Positions 51,400-59,932 of a DNA stretch of 64,000 nt are shown here, one piece after another (within the stretch, counting starts at the first letter, position 1; each line of letters opens with the position of its first letter). The stretch is from Alphaproteobacteria bacterium (GTDB taxonomy: Bacteria > Pseudomonadota > Alphaproteobacteria > Rhodospirillales > WMHbin7). The notes beneath the pieces are model-generated. The model saw only the letters and a program-made list of their open reading frames with translations. It did not search any database and was not told the DNA's origin. A program made the translations under genes and the position numbers. The DNA lies in assembly GCA_015232335.1 (NCBI GenBank), contig JADFZV010000008.1:22139-86138 (forward strand), read 5' to 3'.

Positions 51400-51825
51400 A
51401 TGGCCTCGCGACTCGAGGAACGCTGCATCGAACAGGGTTTGAAAATGACCGGCCAGCGCCGCGTCATCGCCCGCGTTCTCTCGGATGCCGAGGACCATCC
51501 CGATGTCGAGGAGGTCTATCGCCGTGCCAGCGCCATCGATCCCAAGATCAGCCTCGCCACGGTCTACCGCACCGTGCGCCTGCTCGAGGAAACCAACATC
51601 CTGGAGCGTCACGATTTCGGCGATGGCCGCGCCCGCTACGAGCGCCAGCCTACCCAGCATCATGATCACCTGATCGATAACAGCACGGGGCGCGTGATCG
51701 AGTTTCAAAGCAACGAGATCGAGGCCTTACAGCGGGAAATCGCGCGCCGTCTGGGCTATCGGTTGACCGGGCACCGTCTCGAACTCTACGGCGTTCCCCT
51801 TAAACCCGAGGAAGGCGTCGGCTGA
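51400..51825 (+). CDS. fur: Fur family metalloregulator (alphaproteobacterial Fur/Mur type)
   Basis: Encodes 141 residues. The winged helix (about 12-75) has MTGQRRVIARVL and ISLATVYRTVRLLEE. The metal site is His87-His88-Asp89-His90, with the LTGHRLELYG tail. The paired Cys motifs of classical Fur are absent, as in alphaproteobacterial Fur/Mur proteins that sense Fe or Mn. GACGAAGGACCC supplies the ribosome binding site. The neighbouring olsB-olsA genes start nine bases later and may be co-transcribed. Confidence 0.9.
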   Translation: MASRLEERCIEQGLKMTGQRRVIARVLSDAEDHPDVEEVYRRASAIDPKISLATVYRTVRLLEETNILERHDFGDGRARYERQPTQHHDHLIDNSTGRVIEFQSNEIEALQREIARRLGYRLTGHRLELYGVPLKPEEGVG

Positions 51826-51834
51826 AGGCCTGAC

Positions 51835-52647
51835 ATGCACCCTGATCCCATTCCCGCCCTGAAAGCAGGTTCTCTCGAAGTCAGGCTGGCCGAGACGGCG
51901 GCCGAGGTCGATGCTTCGCAAGTCCTGCGCTACCAGGTCTTCTATGACGAGATGGGGGCTGTGCCTACGACTGAGATGGCCGAGGCCTGCCGCGATTTCG
52001 ACGTCTTCGACGAGGTCTGCGACCATCTTCTGGTCATCGATCATAAAAGGGACGGCGTAAATGCGGGCGTGGTTGGCACCTATCGCCTGATGCGCCGCGA
52101 ACATGCCCAAAAGGCGGGACGCTTTTATTCTTCCAGCGAATATGATATCCGCCCGCTTCTGGCCCATCCCAAGCCGATCATGGAATTGGGCCGGTCTTGC
52201 GTCGACCTAGCCTACCGCGCGCGGGCCAGCACCATGCAAATGCTGTGGGCGGGCATCGCCGCCTATGTTTTCAAGCACGGCATCGACATTATGTTCGGCT
52301 GCGCCAGCCTGCCCGGCACCGATCCCTCGAAGCTGGCTTTGCTTCTGTCCTATCTGCATGGCCATCATCTGGCGCCCGAGGCCTTGCGTCCCAGGGCCTT
52401 GCCTGGTCTCTACACAGCGATGAATCTTGTGCCCCTCGACGGCATCGATCCCAAGGCGGTGCAGGCGGAAATGCCTCCCTTGATCAAGGGCTATCTGCGC
52501 CTGGGCGGTTTCGTCGGCGACGGAGCCGTGATCGACCATCAGTTCAATACCACCGATGTGGCGGTCGTCGTGAAAACCGACCTGGTTTCGGAAAAATACT
52601 ACAAACATTTCGAGCGCACGGCCGGACCTTCGGACAACACAGGCTGA
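51835..52647 (+). CDS. olsB: Ornithine-acyl-ACP N-acyltransferase-like protein (OlsB)
   Basis: Encodes 270 residues. The N-terminus (EVRLAETAAEVDASQVLRYQVFYDEMGA) and the GTYRLMRREHAQKAGRFYSSSEYDI block belong to the GNAT-like family that contains OlsB, which adds a 3-hydroxyacyl chain to ornithine to make lyso-ornithine lipid. The ELGRSCVDLAYR segment is conserved. Direct pairing with olsA supports this over a generic hemolysin-like annotation. Confidence 0.88.
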   Translation: MHPDPIPALKAGSLEVRLAETAAEVDASQVLRYQVFYDEMGAVPTTEMAEACRDFDVFDEVCDHLLVIDHKRDGVNAGVVGTYRLMRREHAQKAGRFYSSSEYDIRPLLAHPKPIMELGRSCVDLAYRARASTMQMLWAGIAAYVFKHGIDIMFGCASLPGTDPSKLALLLSYLHGHHLAPEALRPRALPGLYTAMNLVPLDGIDPKAVQAEMPPLIKGYLRLGGFVGDGAVIDHQFNTTDVAVVVKTDLVSEKYYKHFERTAGPSDNTG

Positions 52648-52656
52648 TATCCCCCC

Positions 52657-53463
52657 ATGATCTCCCAAATCAGCGCCTTTATTCGCTTATCACTGTTCAT
52701 CTGCTGGACGCTGTTATGCCTGGTGCCCTATCTGGCCATTTTTGCGCTGGGGGATTTGCGCGCCGCCTTCGCGCGTCGCTACTGGCGCACCGCCTGCCGC
52801 ATCGCAGGCCTTAAGCCCGTTGTTTTCGGCCAGATGGCGCAAGAAAAGCCCGTTTTGTTCGTGGTCAACCATGTTTCCTATCTGGATATTCTGGTGCTGG
52901 GCGGCCTTTTGAACGCGATATTTGTTGCCAAAAGCGAGGTGGCCGGCTGGCCGGGGATCAATCTGATCGCCTGGCTGGGGCGCACCGTCTTCATCCAGCG
53001 CCGCCCCCGTCTGGCCGTTGGCGAAACGGCCAAACTGACGCGCCAATTAAAGGCGGGCCAGTCGCTGATTGTCTTTCCCGAGGGGACCAGTTCGGACGGG
53101 CATCGCGTTCTGCCCTTCAAGAGTGCTTTGTTCACCGCCGCCGAAACGCTGGTCGGCGGCCAGTCGATTCTGGTGCAGCCGGTTTCCATCACCTATACGC
53201 TGCTGAACGGCGTGCCGATGGGCCGCGCCTGGCGGCCCCTCTATGCCTGGTATGGCGACATGACTCTGGTGCCCCATCTGTGGAAGGTGCTGGGCCTTGG
53301 TCAGGCCCAGGTCGAGGTGGAATTCCACAAGCCCGTGCGCCTGACCGATTACGCCTCGCGCAAGACCCTGGCCTTGCATTGTCACCGCGTGGTCCGCCAC
53401 GGCGTTTCCAGGGCCATTACCGGGCGCCGCCCCGAAGCCGTTTCCAAGCCCAGCAGTTCGTGA
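52657..53463 (+). CDS. olsA: 1-acyl-glycerol-3-phosphate-type acyltransferase (OlsA)
   Basis: Encodes 268 residues. An N-terminal membrane helix (about 10-32) is followed by the PlsC acyltransferase motif NHVSYLD (His72 and Asp77), FIQRRPR, and FPEGTSSDG. It adds the second acyl chain to lyso-ornithine lipid when paired with OlsB; PlsC activity on lysophosphatidate cannot be excluded. It lies nine bases after olsB. Confidence 0.88.
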   Translation: MISQISAFIRLSLFICWTLLCLVPYLAIFALGDLRAAFARRYWRTACRIAGLKPVVFGQMAQEKPVLFVVNHVSYLDILVLGGLLNAIFVAKSEVAGWPGINLIAWLGRTVFIQRRPRLAVGETAKLTRQLKAGQSLIVFPEGTSSDGHRVLPFKSALFTAAETLVGGQSILVQPVSITYTLLNGVPMGRAWRPLYAWYGDMTLVPHLWKVLGLGQAQVEVEFHKPVRLTDYASRKTLALHCHRVVRHGVSRAITGRRPEAVSKPSSS

Positions 53464-53480
53464 GATAATCGCTGTCTCCA

Positions 53481-54791
53481 ATGGCCAAAAAACTCTATAT
53501 CAAGACCTATGGCTGTCAGATGAACGCCTACGATTCCGAGCGTATGGCGGATGTCTTGGCCCCTCTGGGCTATGTCCCGGTCGAAGAACCCGACGGGGCC
53601 GATCTGGTCATCCTCAATACCTGCCATATCCGCGAGAAGGCCGCCGAGAAGGTGTTTTCCGAGCTGGGACGCCTTAAGCGCCTGAAGGCGGGGGGGCGCT
53701 CGATGATTCTGGCCGTGGGCGGCTGCGTCGCCCAGGCCGAGGGCGAAGACATCTTGAAACGGGCTCCCCAGGTCGATCTGGTCTTCGGTCCCCAAACCTA
53801 TCATCGGCTGCCCGAACTGGTGGCCAGGGCCGAGCGCGCTCGCGGCATCGGCGTTCTTGATATCGACATAACCCCTGAACCAAAATTCGACCATCTTCCC
53901 GAAACGGGGGTGCGCGGCCCTGCCGCCTTCATTGCTGTGCAGGAAGGCTGCGACCGCTTCTGCACCTATTGCGTGGTGCCCTATACGCGGGGCGGCGAAT
54001 ATTGCAGGCCGGCGGATGAGGTGTTGAAGGAAGCCCGGCATCTGGCTGAAACCGGCACCTGCGAGATCACGCTTTTGGGCCAGAACGTCAATGCCTGGAA
54101 ATCGGGCGACTGGGGTTTGGGGCGCTTGATCCGCGCTGTTGCCGCCACCCAAGGGGTCAGGCGCGTGCGCTACACCACCTCGCATCCGGCGCATGTCGAT
54201 GAGGAACTGATCCGCGCCCATGCCGAAGAAGAAAAACTGATGCCCTATCTGCATCTGCCGGTGCAATCGGGCTCCGACCGTATTCTGAAGGCGATGAATC
54301 GCGGCCATGATGCCGACGACTACCGCCTGCTGGCGCATCGCTTGAAGCAGGCCAGGCCTGATCTGGCCCTGTCCTCCGATTTCATCGTGGGCTTTCCAGG
54401 CGAAACCGAGGCGGATTTCCAGGCCACGCTGGATCTGATCGACGAAGCGGGCTTCGTGCTGGCCTATTCGTTCAAATTCAGTCCGCGCCCGGGAACCGGG
54501 GCGGCGCTCTTGCCCGGACAGGTGCCCGAGGAGGTAAAATCGGAGCGCCTAGCCCGCCTGCAGGCCAAGCTAATATCCATTCAGCACCGTTGGTACGAAG
54601 AGATGGTGGGCCAAAGCATGGACGTGCTGTTCGACCGACCGGGCCGCCATGCCGGGCAGCTTCTGGGGCGCAGTCCCTTCATGCAGCCGGTGCATGTGAA
54701 AGCACCCGCCGAGCTGATGGGCAGCATCGCCAGCGTGCGTATCACCAAGGGCCATGCCAACAGCCTGGCTGGCATTCTGGCGGCGGCATGA
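53481..54791 (+). CDS. miaB: tRNA-2-methylthio-N6-dimethylallyladenosine synthase
   Basis: Encodes 436 residues. The N-terminal UPF0004 domain contributes the auxiliary cluster cysteines (YGCQMN, LNTCHIRE, VGGCVAQ). The radical SAM motif is Cys157-x3-Cys161-x2-Cys164 in GCDRFCTYCVVPYTRG. The C-terminal TRAM domain ends near SVRITKGHANSLAG. It adds a methylthio group to i6A37 of tRNA using two 4Fe-4S clusters. It overlaps phoH by four bases. Confidence 0.97.
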   Translation: MAKKLYIKTYGCQMNAYDSERMADVLAPLGYVPVEEPDGADLVILNTCHIREKAAEKVFSELGRLKRLKAGGRSMILAVGGCVAQAEGEDILKRAPQVDLVFGPQTYHRLPELVARAERARGIGVLDIDITPEPKFDHLPETGVRGPAAFIAVQEGCDRFCTYCVVPYTRGGEYCRPADEVLKEARHLAETGTCEITLLGQNVNAWKSGDWGLGRLIRAVAATQGVRRVRYTTSHPAHVDEELIRAHAEEEKLMPYLHLPVQSGSDRILKAMNRGHDADDYRLLAHRLKQARPDLALSSDFIVGFPGETEADFQATLDLIDEAGFVLAYSFKFSPRPGTGAALLPGQVPEEVKSERLARLQAKLISIQHRWYEEMVGQSMDVLFDRPGRHAGQLLGRSPFMQPVHVKAPAELMGSIASVRITKGHANSLAGILAAA

Positions 54792-55744
54792 AAACGCTGG
54801 AACTGACTTTTTCCGACAATGCGAAGCTGCGCGGCATGCTGGGTCCGCACAATCTCCATCTCGATCGTCTGACTAGGCGCTCTGGTGTGCTGGCAACGTC
54901 GCGCGGCAACAAGGTGACGCTGAAGGGTCCGGCGGCCAGCGTGGCCGAGGTCGAGGAGGCGCTTGAGCGTCTGTGGAAACAGACTTGCGAGACGCATCCC
55001 CTGGAAACGGCGGATATCGACGCCGCCCTGCGTCTGTCCGAGGGCAAGGCCGGAGACGTTTCGGGTCTGGCCATTCGCACACGTAAGCGCGTTATCTCTC
55101 CTCGCAGTCCCAACCAGGCCGCCTATGTCCTAGCACTCAGATCGAATGACTTGGTCTTCGGCCTGGGTCCCGCCGGAACAGGAAAAACCTATCTGGCCGT
55201 GGCCAAGGCGGTGGCGCATCTGCTCAGGGGTGATGTGGAACGTATCGTCCTGTCGCGCCCTGCGGTCGAAGCGGGCGAGCGCCTGGGCTTTCTGCCGGGC
55301 GACCTCAAGGAAAAGGTCGATCCCTATCTGCGCCCGCTTTACGACGCGCTTTACGACATGCTGCCTTCTGAACAGGTCAAGAAGAAGCTGGAATCGGGCG
55401 AGATCGAAATAGCGCCTCTGGCTTTCATGCGCGGACGCACACTTTCTAATGCCTTCGTCATTCTGGACGAAGCGCAGAACACGACACCCATGCAGATGAA
55501 GATGTTTCTGACCCGCCTGGGCGAGGGCTCGCGCATGGCGGTCACGGGAGATCCCAGTCAGGTCGATCTGCCCTCGGGTCAGATATCGGGCCTTACGGAT
55601 GCGCTGGAGACCTTGAAGGCCGTTTCCGGCGTGGGGGTGATTCGTTTCGGCGCCGAGGATGTCGTGCGCCACGATCTGGTGACGCGCATCGTAAAGGCCT
55701 ATGAAGCCAAAGACGCCAGAAAGCAGCGCAAGGAGCGCGGCTGA
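54788..55744 (+). CDS. phoH: PhoH family ATPase
   Basis: Encodes 318 residues from ATG 54788, overlapping the miaB stop. Walker A is GPAGTGKT (127-134), Walker B is AFVILDEAQN, and LTRLGEGSRMAVTGDPSQVDLP follows. An N-terminal KH-like region precedes the P-loop domain. PhoH proteins act with YbeY in RNA metabolism, in keeping with the next gene. It overlaps ybeY by one base (TGATG). Confidence 0.95.
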   Translation: MKTLELTFSDNAKLRGMLGPHNLHLDRLTRRSGVLATSRGNKVTLKGPAASVAEVEEALERLWKQTCETHPLETADIDAALRLSEGKAGDVSGLAIRTRKRVISPRSPNQAAYVLALRSNDLVFGLGPAGTGKTYLAVAKAVAHLLRGDVERIVLSRPAVEAGERLGFLPGDLKEKVDPYLRPLYDALYDMLPSEQVKKKLESGEIEIAPLAFMRGRTLSNAFVILDEAQNTTPMQMKMFLTRLGEGSRMAVTGDPSQVDLPSGQISGLTDALETLKAVSGVGVIRFGAEDVVRHDLVTRIVKAYEAKDARKQRKERG

Positions 55745-56229
55745 TGGCCAAGCTCGCGATCAGTCTGCGCATCGAAGTCCCCGCCTGGAAAAAAGCCCTG
55801 AAGGCTCCGGCCAAGACCCTGGGTGCCGCCGCCAAGGCCGCCCTGAAGGCGGGTGCTTTTGACCTTAAGGAGCCGGTCGAAATCGCCCTGCTGCTGTCTT
55901 GCGATCAGGAAGTGCGAACCTTGAACAAGCTCTGGCGCGGGCCTGACAAACCGACAAATGTTCTTTCCTTTCCGGCCCTGCCCGAAGCCTCGCCGCCCGG
56001 CGGCCCGGTTTTTCTGGGCGATGTGGTGCTGGCCCTGGAAACGCTGGAACGCGAAGCCAAACAACAAGACAAGTCCTTCGAGGCGCATGCGGCGCATCTG
56101 GTCGTGCATGGGGTGCTGCATCTTCTGGGCTTCGATCATCACAAGGCCACCCTGGCCCGCCAAATGGAACGATTGGAACAAGACGTCATGGCTGGACTGG
56201 GGTATCCTGACCCCTATCGGGAGGGATAG
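55744..56229 (+). CDS. ybeY: rRNA maturation RNase YbeY
   Basis: Encodes 161 residues. The zinc-binding motif is His122-x3-His126-x5-His132 in VHGVLHLLGFDH. The preceding block TNVLSFPALPEA and GDVVLALETLEREA are family signatures. YbeY acts in 16S rRNA 3' end maturation and ribosome quality control. The phoH-ybeY-corC order is conserved across proteobacteria. Confidence 0.96.
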   Translation: MAKLAISLRIEVPAWKKALKAPAKTLGAAAKAALKAGAFDLKEPVEIALLLSCDQEVRTLNKLWRGPDKPTNVLSFPALPEASPPGGPVFLGDVVLALETLEREAKQQDKSFEAHAAHLVVHGVLHLLGFDHHKATLARQMERLEQDVMAGLGYPDPYREG

Positions 56230-56237
56230 ACACCAAG

Positions 56238-57167
56238 ATGAACGATGGCAGTACCAAGCCGGTTCCTTCGGGGGCCAGGGGACAGGGCGGGTTTCTAGAG
56301 GCGTTGCGCGATCTCTTCGGCGGCTGGCCGGTGCGCGCCAAACCCAGCGAGCCCACGGCGCTTGAAACGCTGGAAGAACTGATCGAGGAACGCGAGGAAA
56401 ACGAAGAACCGCTGGATGCGCACGAACGGCGCTTGCTGGGCAATGTGCTGAGGCTGCGCGGCGTCACCGCCTATGACGTCATGATCCCAAGGGCCGACAT
56501 CGTGGGCGTGCCCTCGCAGATTCCCTTGGACGAGCTATTGGAAACCTTCACCCGCGAAGGTCATTCGCGCATGCCGGTCTATCGCGGCACGCTGGACGAC
56601 ACGGTGGGCATGGTTCATATCAAGGACGTGCTGGCTGTCCAGACCTCGGGCCAGACCTCGGGCCAGCCCTTCCAGTTGGGGCGCATCATCCGGCGCGTTC
56701 TCTTCGTGGCACCCGCCATGCGGGCTTTGGACCTTTTGCTGGAAATGCGCATCAAGCGCATTCATCTGGCCATGGTGGTCGATGAATATGGCGGCATCGA
56801 CGGATTGATCACCATCGAAGATCTGGTCGAGCAGATCGTGGGTGAGATCGAGGACGAACACGACGAATTGAACGCCCCCGATATTGTGAAACGTTCGGAC
56901 GGTTCCTATGAGGCTGACGCCAGGGCGCCGTTGGAGGCGCTTGAAGAAATCACAGGACCGGTGCTGACCAAGGAAGAGCGCGGCGACATCGATACGCTGG
57001 GGGGGCTGGTGATTGCTCTTGCGGGTCATGTGCCCGCCCGAGGCGAGTTGATTCAGCACGGCTCGGGTCTGGAATTCGAGGTGGTCGAGGCCGATCCCAG
57101 GCGCGTACGCCGCTTGCGCCTGCGCAACCTGCCCAGCCTGGACGCGACGGAGCCACAAGACTCGTGA
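56238..57167 (+). CDS. corC: HlyC/CorC family CBS-domain protein
   Basis: Encodes 309 residues. Two CBS domains (about 75-210) carry [13 protein letters not shown] and [25 protein letters not shown], then [31 protein letters not shown]. The C-terminal CorC_HlyC domain (about 215-295) contains [21 protein letters not shown]. The protein has no membrane segment and is associated with magnesium or cobalt efflux. It overlaps lnt by four bases (GTGA). Confidence 0.94.
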   Translation: MNDGSTKPVPSGARGQGGFLEALRDLFGGWPVRAKPSEPTALETLEELIEEREENEEPLDAHERRLLGNVLRLRGVTAYDVMIPRADIVGVPSQIPLDELLETFTREGHSRMPVYRGTLDDTVGMVHIKDVLAVQTSGQTSGQPFQLGRIIRRVLFVAPAMRALDLLLEMRIKRIHLAMVVDEYGGIDGLITIEDLVEQIVGEIEDEHDELNAPDIVKRSDGSYEADARAPLEALEEITGPVLTKEERGDIDTLGGLVIALAGHVPARGELIQHGSGLEFEVVEADPRRVRRLRLRNLPSLDATEPQDS

Positions 57168-58729
57168 CGCGTCTCATCGCCTGGCTCGACATGCTTTCAA
57201 GATGGAAGAAAAGGGGCGTCCTGCTTCTGCTGGGGGGGCTGGCCGTTCTGGCCCTGCCGCCCTTCCATGCCCTGCCGGTGCTGATCCTGTCCTTTTCCTG
57301 CCTGTTGCGGCTGCTGCAGGGGTCGGCGAACCGCTGGTCCGCCTTTGCAGCTGGCTGGTGGTTCGGCTTCGGCTTCTTCCTGTTTGGGCTTTACTGGATA
57401 TCGAATGCGCTGTTGCTCGATCCTTTGCGCTTCGGCTGGCTGATCCCCTTTTCGTTGTTCGGCCTGTCGGGGGTGCTGGCCCTCTTTACGGGCCTCGCCA
57501 CCTTCCTGGCTTGGTGTGTGGCAAGACGAAGATTGGCTTCCGCCCTGGCGCTGGCGGCATCCTGGGTGCTGCTGGAATGGATTCGCGGCCTTGTCTTCAC
57601 GGGCTTTCCCTGGAATCTGATTGCCAGCGTCTGGGTGGGGGTTCTGCCCGTGGCACAATCGCTGGCCTGGATCGGGCCCTTTGGCCTGGGCTTTCTGACC
57701 GTGCTGGCCGCCTCGGCGCTGTCGCTGGTCTGGACGGATACGCCTAACGCCCGCATCAAGGCGCTAGCACCCCTCGGGCTTCTGGCCCTGCTGGCTCTAG
57801 GCGGGGCCTGGCGCCTTCAAGGTGCTGAGGCGGACATGGTGGAAGGGGTGCGCCTGCGTCTGGTTCAGCCCAACATTTCCCAGGCCCTCAAATGGAAAAG
57901 CGATCTGCGCTTTCAGCATCTGCTGCGCCTGATCGAAATGAGCCGCTCGGAAACGGGTGTGCCGCCCACTCACGTTATCTGGGCGGAAACCGCCGTGCCC
58001 TATCTGCTCGATCACGATGTTCAAGCACGCCTGGCCGTGGCCAAGGCAGCACCCACGGGCGGGCTGGTGATTACCGGCGCCGTGCGCAGCTCGGCCCCCG
58101 ATGCCCAACCCTATCAGGTCTGGAACAGCCTGGAGGCGGTGGATGATGCCGGTCGTATCCGGGGATTCTTTGACAAGTTCCATCTGGTTCCCTTTGGGGA
58201 ATATGTGCCGCTGAAGGCTTTGCTGCCCCTGCCCAAAATCACCCAGGGCGGCACGGATTTTTCGCCGGGGCCAGGCCCCAGAACCATTCAGCTTCCCGGA
58301 CTGCCGCCCGTGGGTCCGCTGATCTGTTACGAAGTCATCTTCCCCCAGGCCGTGACGGATTCAGAAAATCGCCCGCAATGGCTGCTTAATCTGACCAATG
58401 ACGGTTGGTACGGCATGAGCACGGGGCCCTACCAGCATTTCGCCTCAGCCAGAATGCGCGCCATCGAGGAAGGGCTGCCACTTGTGCGCGTGGCCAATAG
58501 CGGTATTTCCGGAATCATCGACCCCTGGGGCCGGGTGACGGCTTCATTGGGCTTGTCGGAAAGCGGTATTGTGGATGCCGATTTACCCAAAACCTTGAAT
58601 GCTCGGACAATTTACACGGTGTTAGGTGAAGGCCCCTTTGTTATTATTTGGCTAATGCTGCTTACATTCTTGAAATTCATGGTTAGTCACAAGATGTTTT
58701 CCCGATTCTGTTGTTCTGGAAGCGGTTGA
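57164..58729 (+). CDS. lnt: Apolipoprotein N-acyltransferase
   Basis: Encodes 521 residues from a GTG. Six or more N-terminal membrane helices precede a periplasmic nitrilase-type domain. The catalytic triad is Glu275 (VIWAETAVPYL), Lys338 (DKFHLVPFGEYVPL) and Cys388 (PLICYEVIFP). It adds the third acyl chain to lipoproteins in the inner membrane. The last 20 residues or so (SHKMFSRFCCSGSG) are atypical and more AT-rich. A candidate -35 element (TTGACT) for the next gene overlaps the stop codon. Confidence 0.95.
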   Translation: MTRLIAWLDMLSRWKKRGVLLLLGGLAVLALPPFHALPVLILSFSCLLRLLQGSANRWSAFAAGWWFGFGFFLFGLYWISNALLLDPLRFGWLIPFSLFGLSGVLALFTGLATFLAWCVARRRLASALALAASWVLLEWIRGLVFTGFPWNLIASVWVGVLPVAQSLAWIGPFGLGFLTVLAASALSLVWTDTPNARIKALAPLGLLALLALGGAWRLQGAEADMVEGVRLRLVQPNISQALKWKSDLRFQHLLRLIEMSRSETGVPPTHVIWAETAVPYLLDHDVQARLAVAKAAPTGGLVITGAVRSSAPDAQPYQVWNSLEAVDDAGRIRGFFDKFHLVPFGEYVPLKALLPLPKITQGGTDFSPGPGPRTIQLPGLPPVGPLICYEVIFPQAVTDSENRPQWLLNLTNDGWYGMSTGPYQHFASARMRAIEEGLPLVRVANSGISGIIDPWGRVTASLGLSESGIVDADLPKTLNARTIYTVLGEGPFVIIWLMLLTFLKFMVSHKMFSRFCCSGSG

Positions 58730-58832
58730 CTTACATATTTGCGTATGTCTTACTTTAGGAAAGCCACGACAAGACTTGATCTTGATAAGAGTGGCTACGT
58801 AGCGGATCAACATGAAATGAGTTTCAGATATC

Positions 58833-59333
58833 ATGGCCAAAACTCCTACACGGAATAAGGGTCCTGTCTCTCGCAAGTCCAGTCGTGGCCGGACGGCGTC
58901 GGGCAAGCCCAACCCCATTGACGTGCATGTCGGCAATCGCGTTCGCCTGCGCCGCACTCTCTTGGGCATGAGCCAGGAAAAACTGGCGGAAGCCTTGGGC
59001 CTTACCTTTCAGCAGGTGCAGAAATACGAGCGCGGCGCCAACCGTGTCGGCGCCAGCCGCCTTTACGATCTTTCGGTCGTCCTTGGCGTGCCCGTCTCCT
59101 ACTTTTATGAGTCGATGGCCGAAGAGTGCGCCTCGGCCAGCCCGCGCAAAATTCTCGGCATGTCCGAGGATCCGGCCGCCGATTTCGAGCATGATCCCAT
59201 GACCAAGCGCGAAACGCTGGAGCTGGTGCGGGCCTATTACCGCGTTACCAACCCGGCGGTGCGCAGGCGTCTGTTCGAATTGGCCAAGTCTCTGGCCAAT
59301 GTCGAGGGCGAAGAGGAAGTCAGCGCCGACTGA
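58833..59333 (+). CDS. XRE-type helix-turn-helix regulator
   Basis: Encodes 166 residues. A basic, low-complexity N-terminus leads into an XRE helix-turn-helix (about 28-85): VGNRVRLRRTLLGMSQEKLAEALGLTFQQVQKYERGANRV. The C-terminal half ends in TLELVRAYYRVTNPAVRRRLFELAKSL, shared in form with the next gene. This gene lies between lnt and metK in many alphaproteobacteria. Its 100-base leader is AT-rich with a small dyad (ACATA...TATGT near 58733-58748). Confidence 0.93.
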   Translation: MAKTPTRNKGPVSRKSSRGRTASGKPNPIDVHVGNRVRLRRTLLGMSQEKLAEALGLTFQQVQKYERGANRVGASRLYDLSVVLGVPVSYFYESMAEECASASPRKILGMSEDPAADFEHDPMTKRETLELVRAYYRVTNPAVRRRLFELAKSLANVEGEEEVSAD

Positions 59334-59402
59334 GGGCAACTGTTGCGCGACATAAATGCGAGATATTTTTTCGCATTGCGCGTAACGGCTTATGGACGTT
59401 TT

Positions 59403-59444
59403 CGACTCCATGTGAAACACTTTCAAAGTGTAAGCATGGAGTCG
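59403..59444. promoter_or_regulatory. Nested palindrome covering the ribosome binding site
   Basis: CGACTCCATG (59403-59412) and CATGGAGTCG (59435-59444) are exact inverted repeats. Inside them ACACTTT-C-AAAGTGT (59417-59431) is a perfect 15-base palindrome. The GGAG at 59438-59441, seven bases before the TTG start at 59449, lies in the right arm. It can act as an operator in DNA and as a translation-blocking hairpin in RNA. Confidence 0.65.
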
Positions 59445-59448
59445 AGCC

Positions 59449-59841
59449 TTGTCCCGTCATTCCTCCCCTTCCCGCCGTCCCTCCACCCCCCCTTCCTCCA
59501 CAGCTGAAGAGCAGCAAGCCCTGCTGGGGCGCCGAATCGTCGGCCTGCGGACCGCGCTTGGCCAGGAAAGGGCCGATCTGGCGCGTCGCGTCGGCATCAC
59601 ACCCTCACGACTGAAGCGAATCGAGGATGGCACGGGAAGGCTGGAGGCCAGCCTGCTTTATGCCCTGGCGCGCGCCCTCAACGTAACGGTTGCGGAACTG
59701 TTCGAAGACGCCGCCCATCTCTCCAGGGCGGCGCTCGATCCCGAGGGCCGCGATCTGATGCGCTTCTTTGGCGCCATTCAAGATGCGAGCATCCGCCGCT
59801 CCATCCTCAAATTGGCCAGGGCGCTCTCCGAAAAACCTTGA
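59449..59841 (+). CDS. Second XRE-type helix-turn-helix regulator
   Basis: Encodes 130 residues from a TTG with GGAG seven bases upstream. A Ser/Pro-rich N-terminus precedes the helix-turn-helix (about 25-85: [41 protein letters not shown]). The C-terminal helix [27 protein letters not shown] parallels that of the preceding gene, so the two are tandem paralogues. It lies directly before metK, and its ribosome binding site is in a strong palindrome. Confidence 0.85.
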   Translation: MSRHSSPSRRPSTPPSSTAEEQQALLGRRIVGLRTALGQERADLARRVGITPSRLKRIEDGTGRLEASLLYALARALNVTVAELFEDAAHLSRAALDPEGRDLMRFFGAIQDASIRRSILKLARALSEKP

Positions 59842-59887
59842 CGCTTGGCCCAATCCTTGGGAAAACCCACGACGCGCCGTGACCGAT

Positions 59888-59932
59888 CTTCGGCGTTTTC
59901 TCCATCCTTTGATGCCGAAGGAGCCGCCCGTG
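59888..59932 (+). promoter_or_regulatory. Candidate structured leader of metK
   Basis: CTTCGGC (59888-59894) pairs with GCCGAAG (59914-59920), covering the first half of the metK Shine-Dalgarno GAAGGAG (59917-59923). A CTCC in the loop could pair with GGAG as a pseudoknot. The layout resembles small SAM-responsive leaders that hide the ribosome binding site. The sequence does not match a consensus I can recall, so ligand sensing is speculation. Confidence 0.35.

Noticed and set aside
58726..58756. Strong promoter before the first XRE gene
   Set aside because: TTGACT at 58726-58731 is good, but the best -10 candidate (TACTTT) is 19 bases away, so I left it as a comment rather than a feature.
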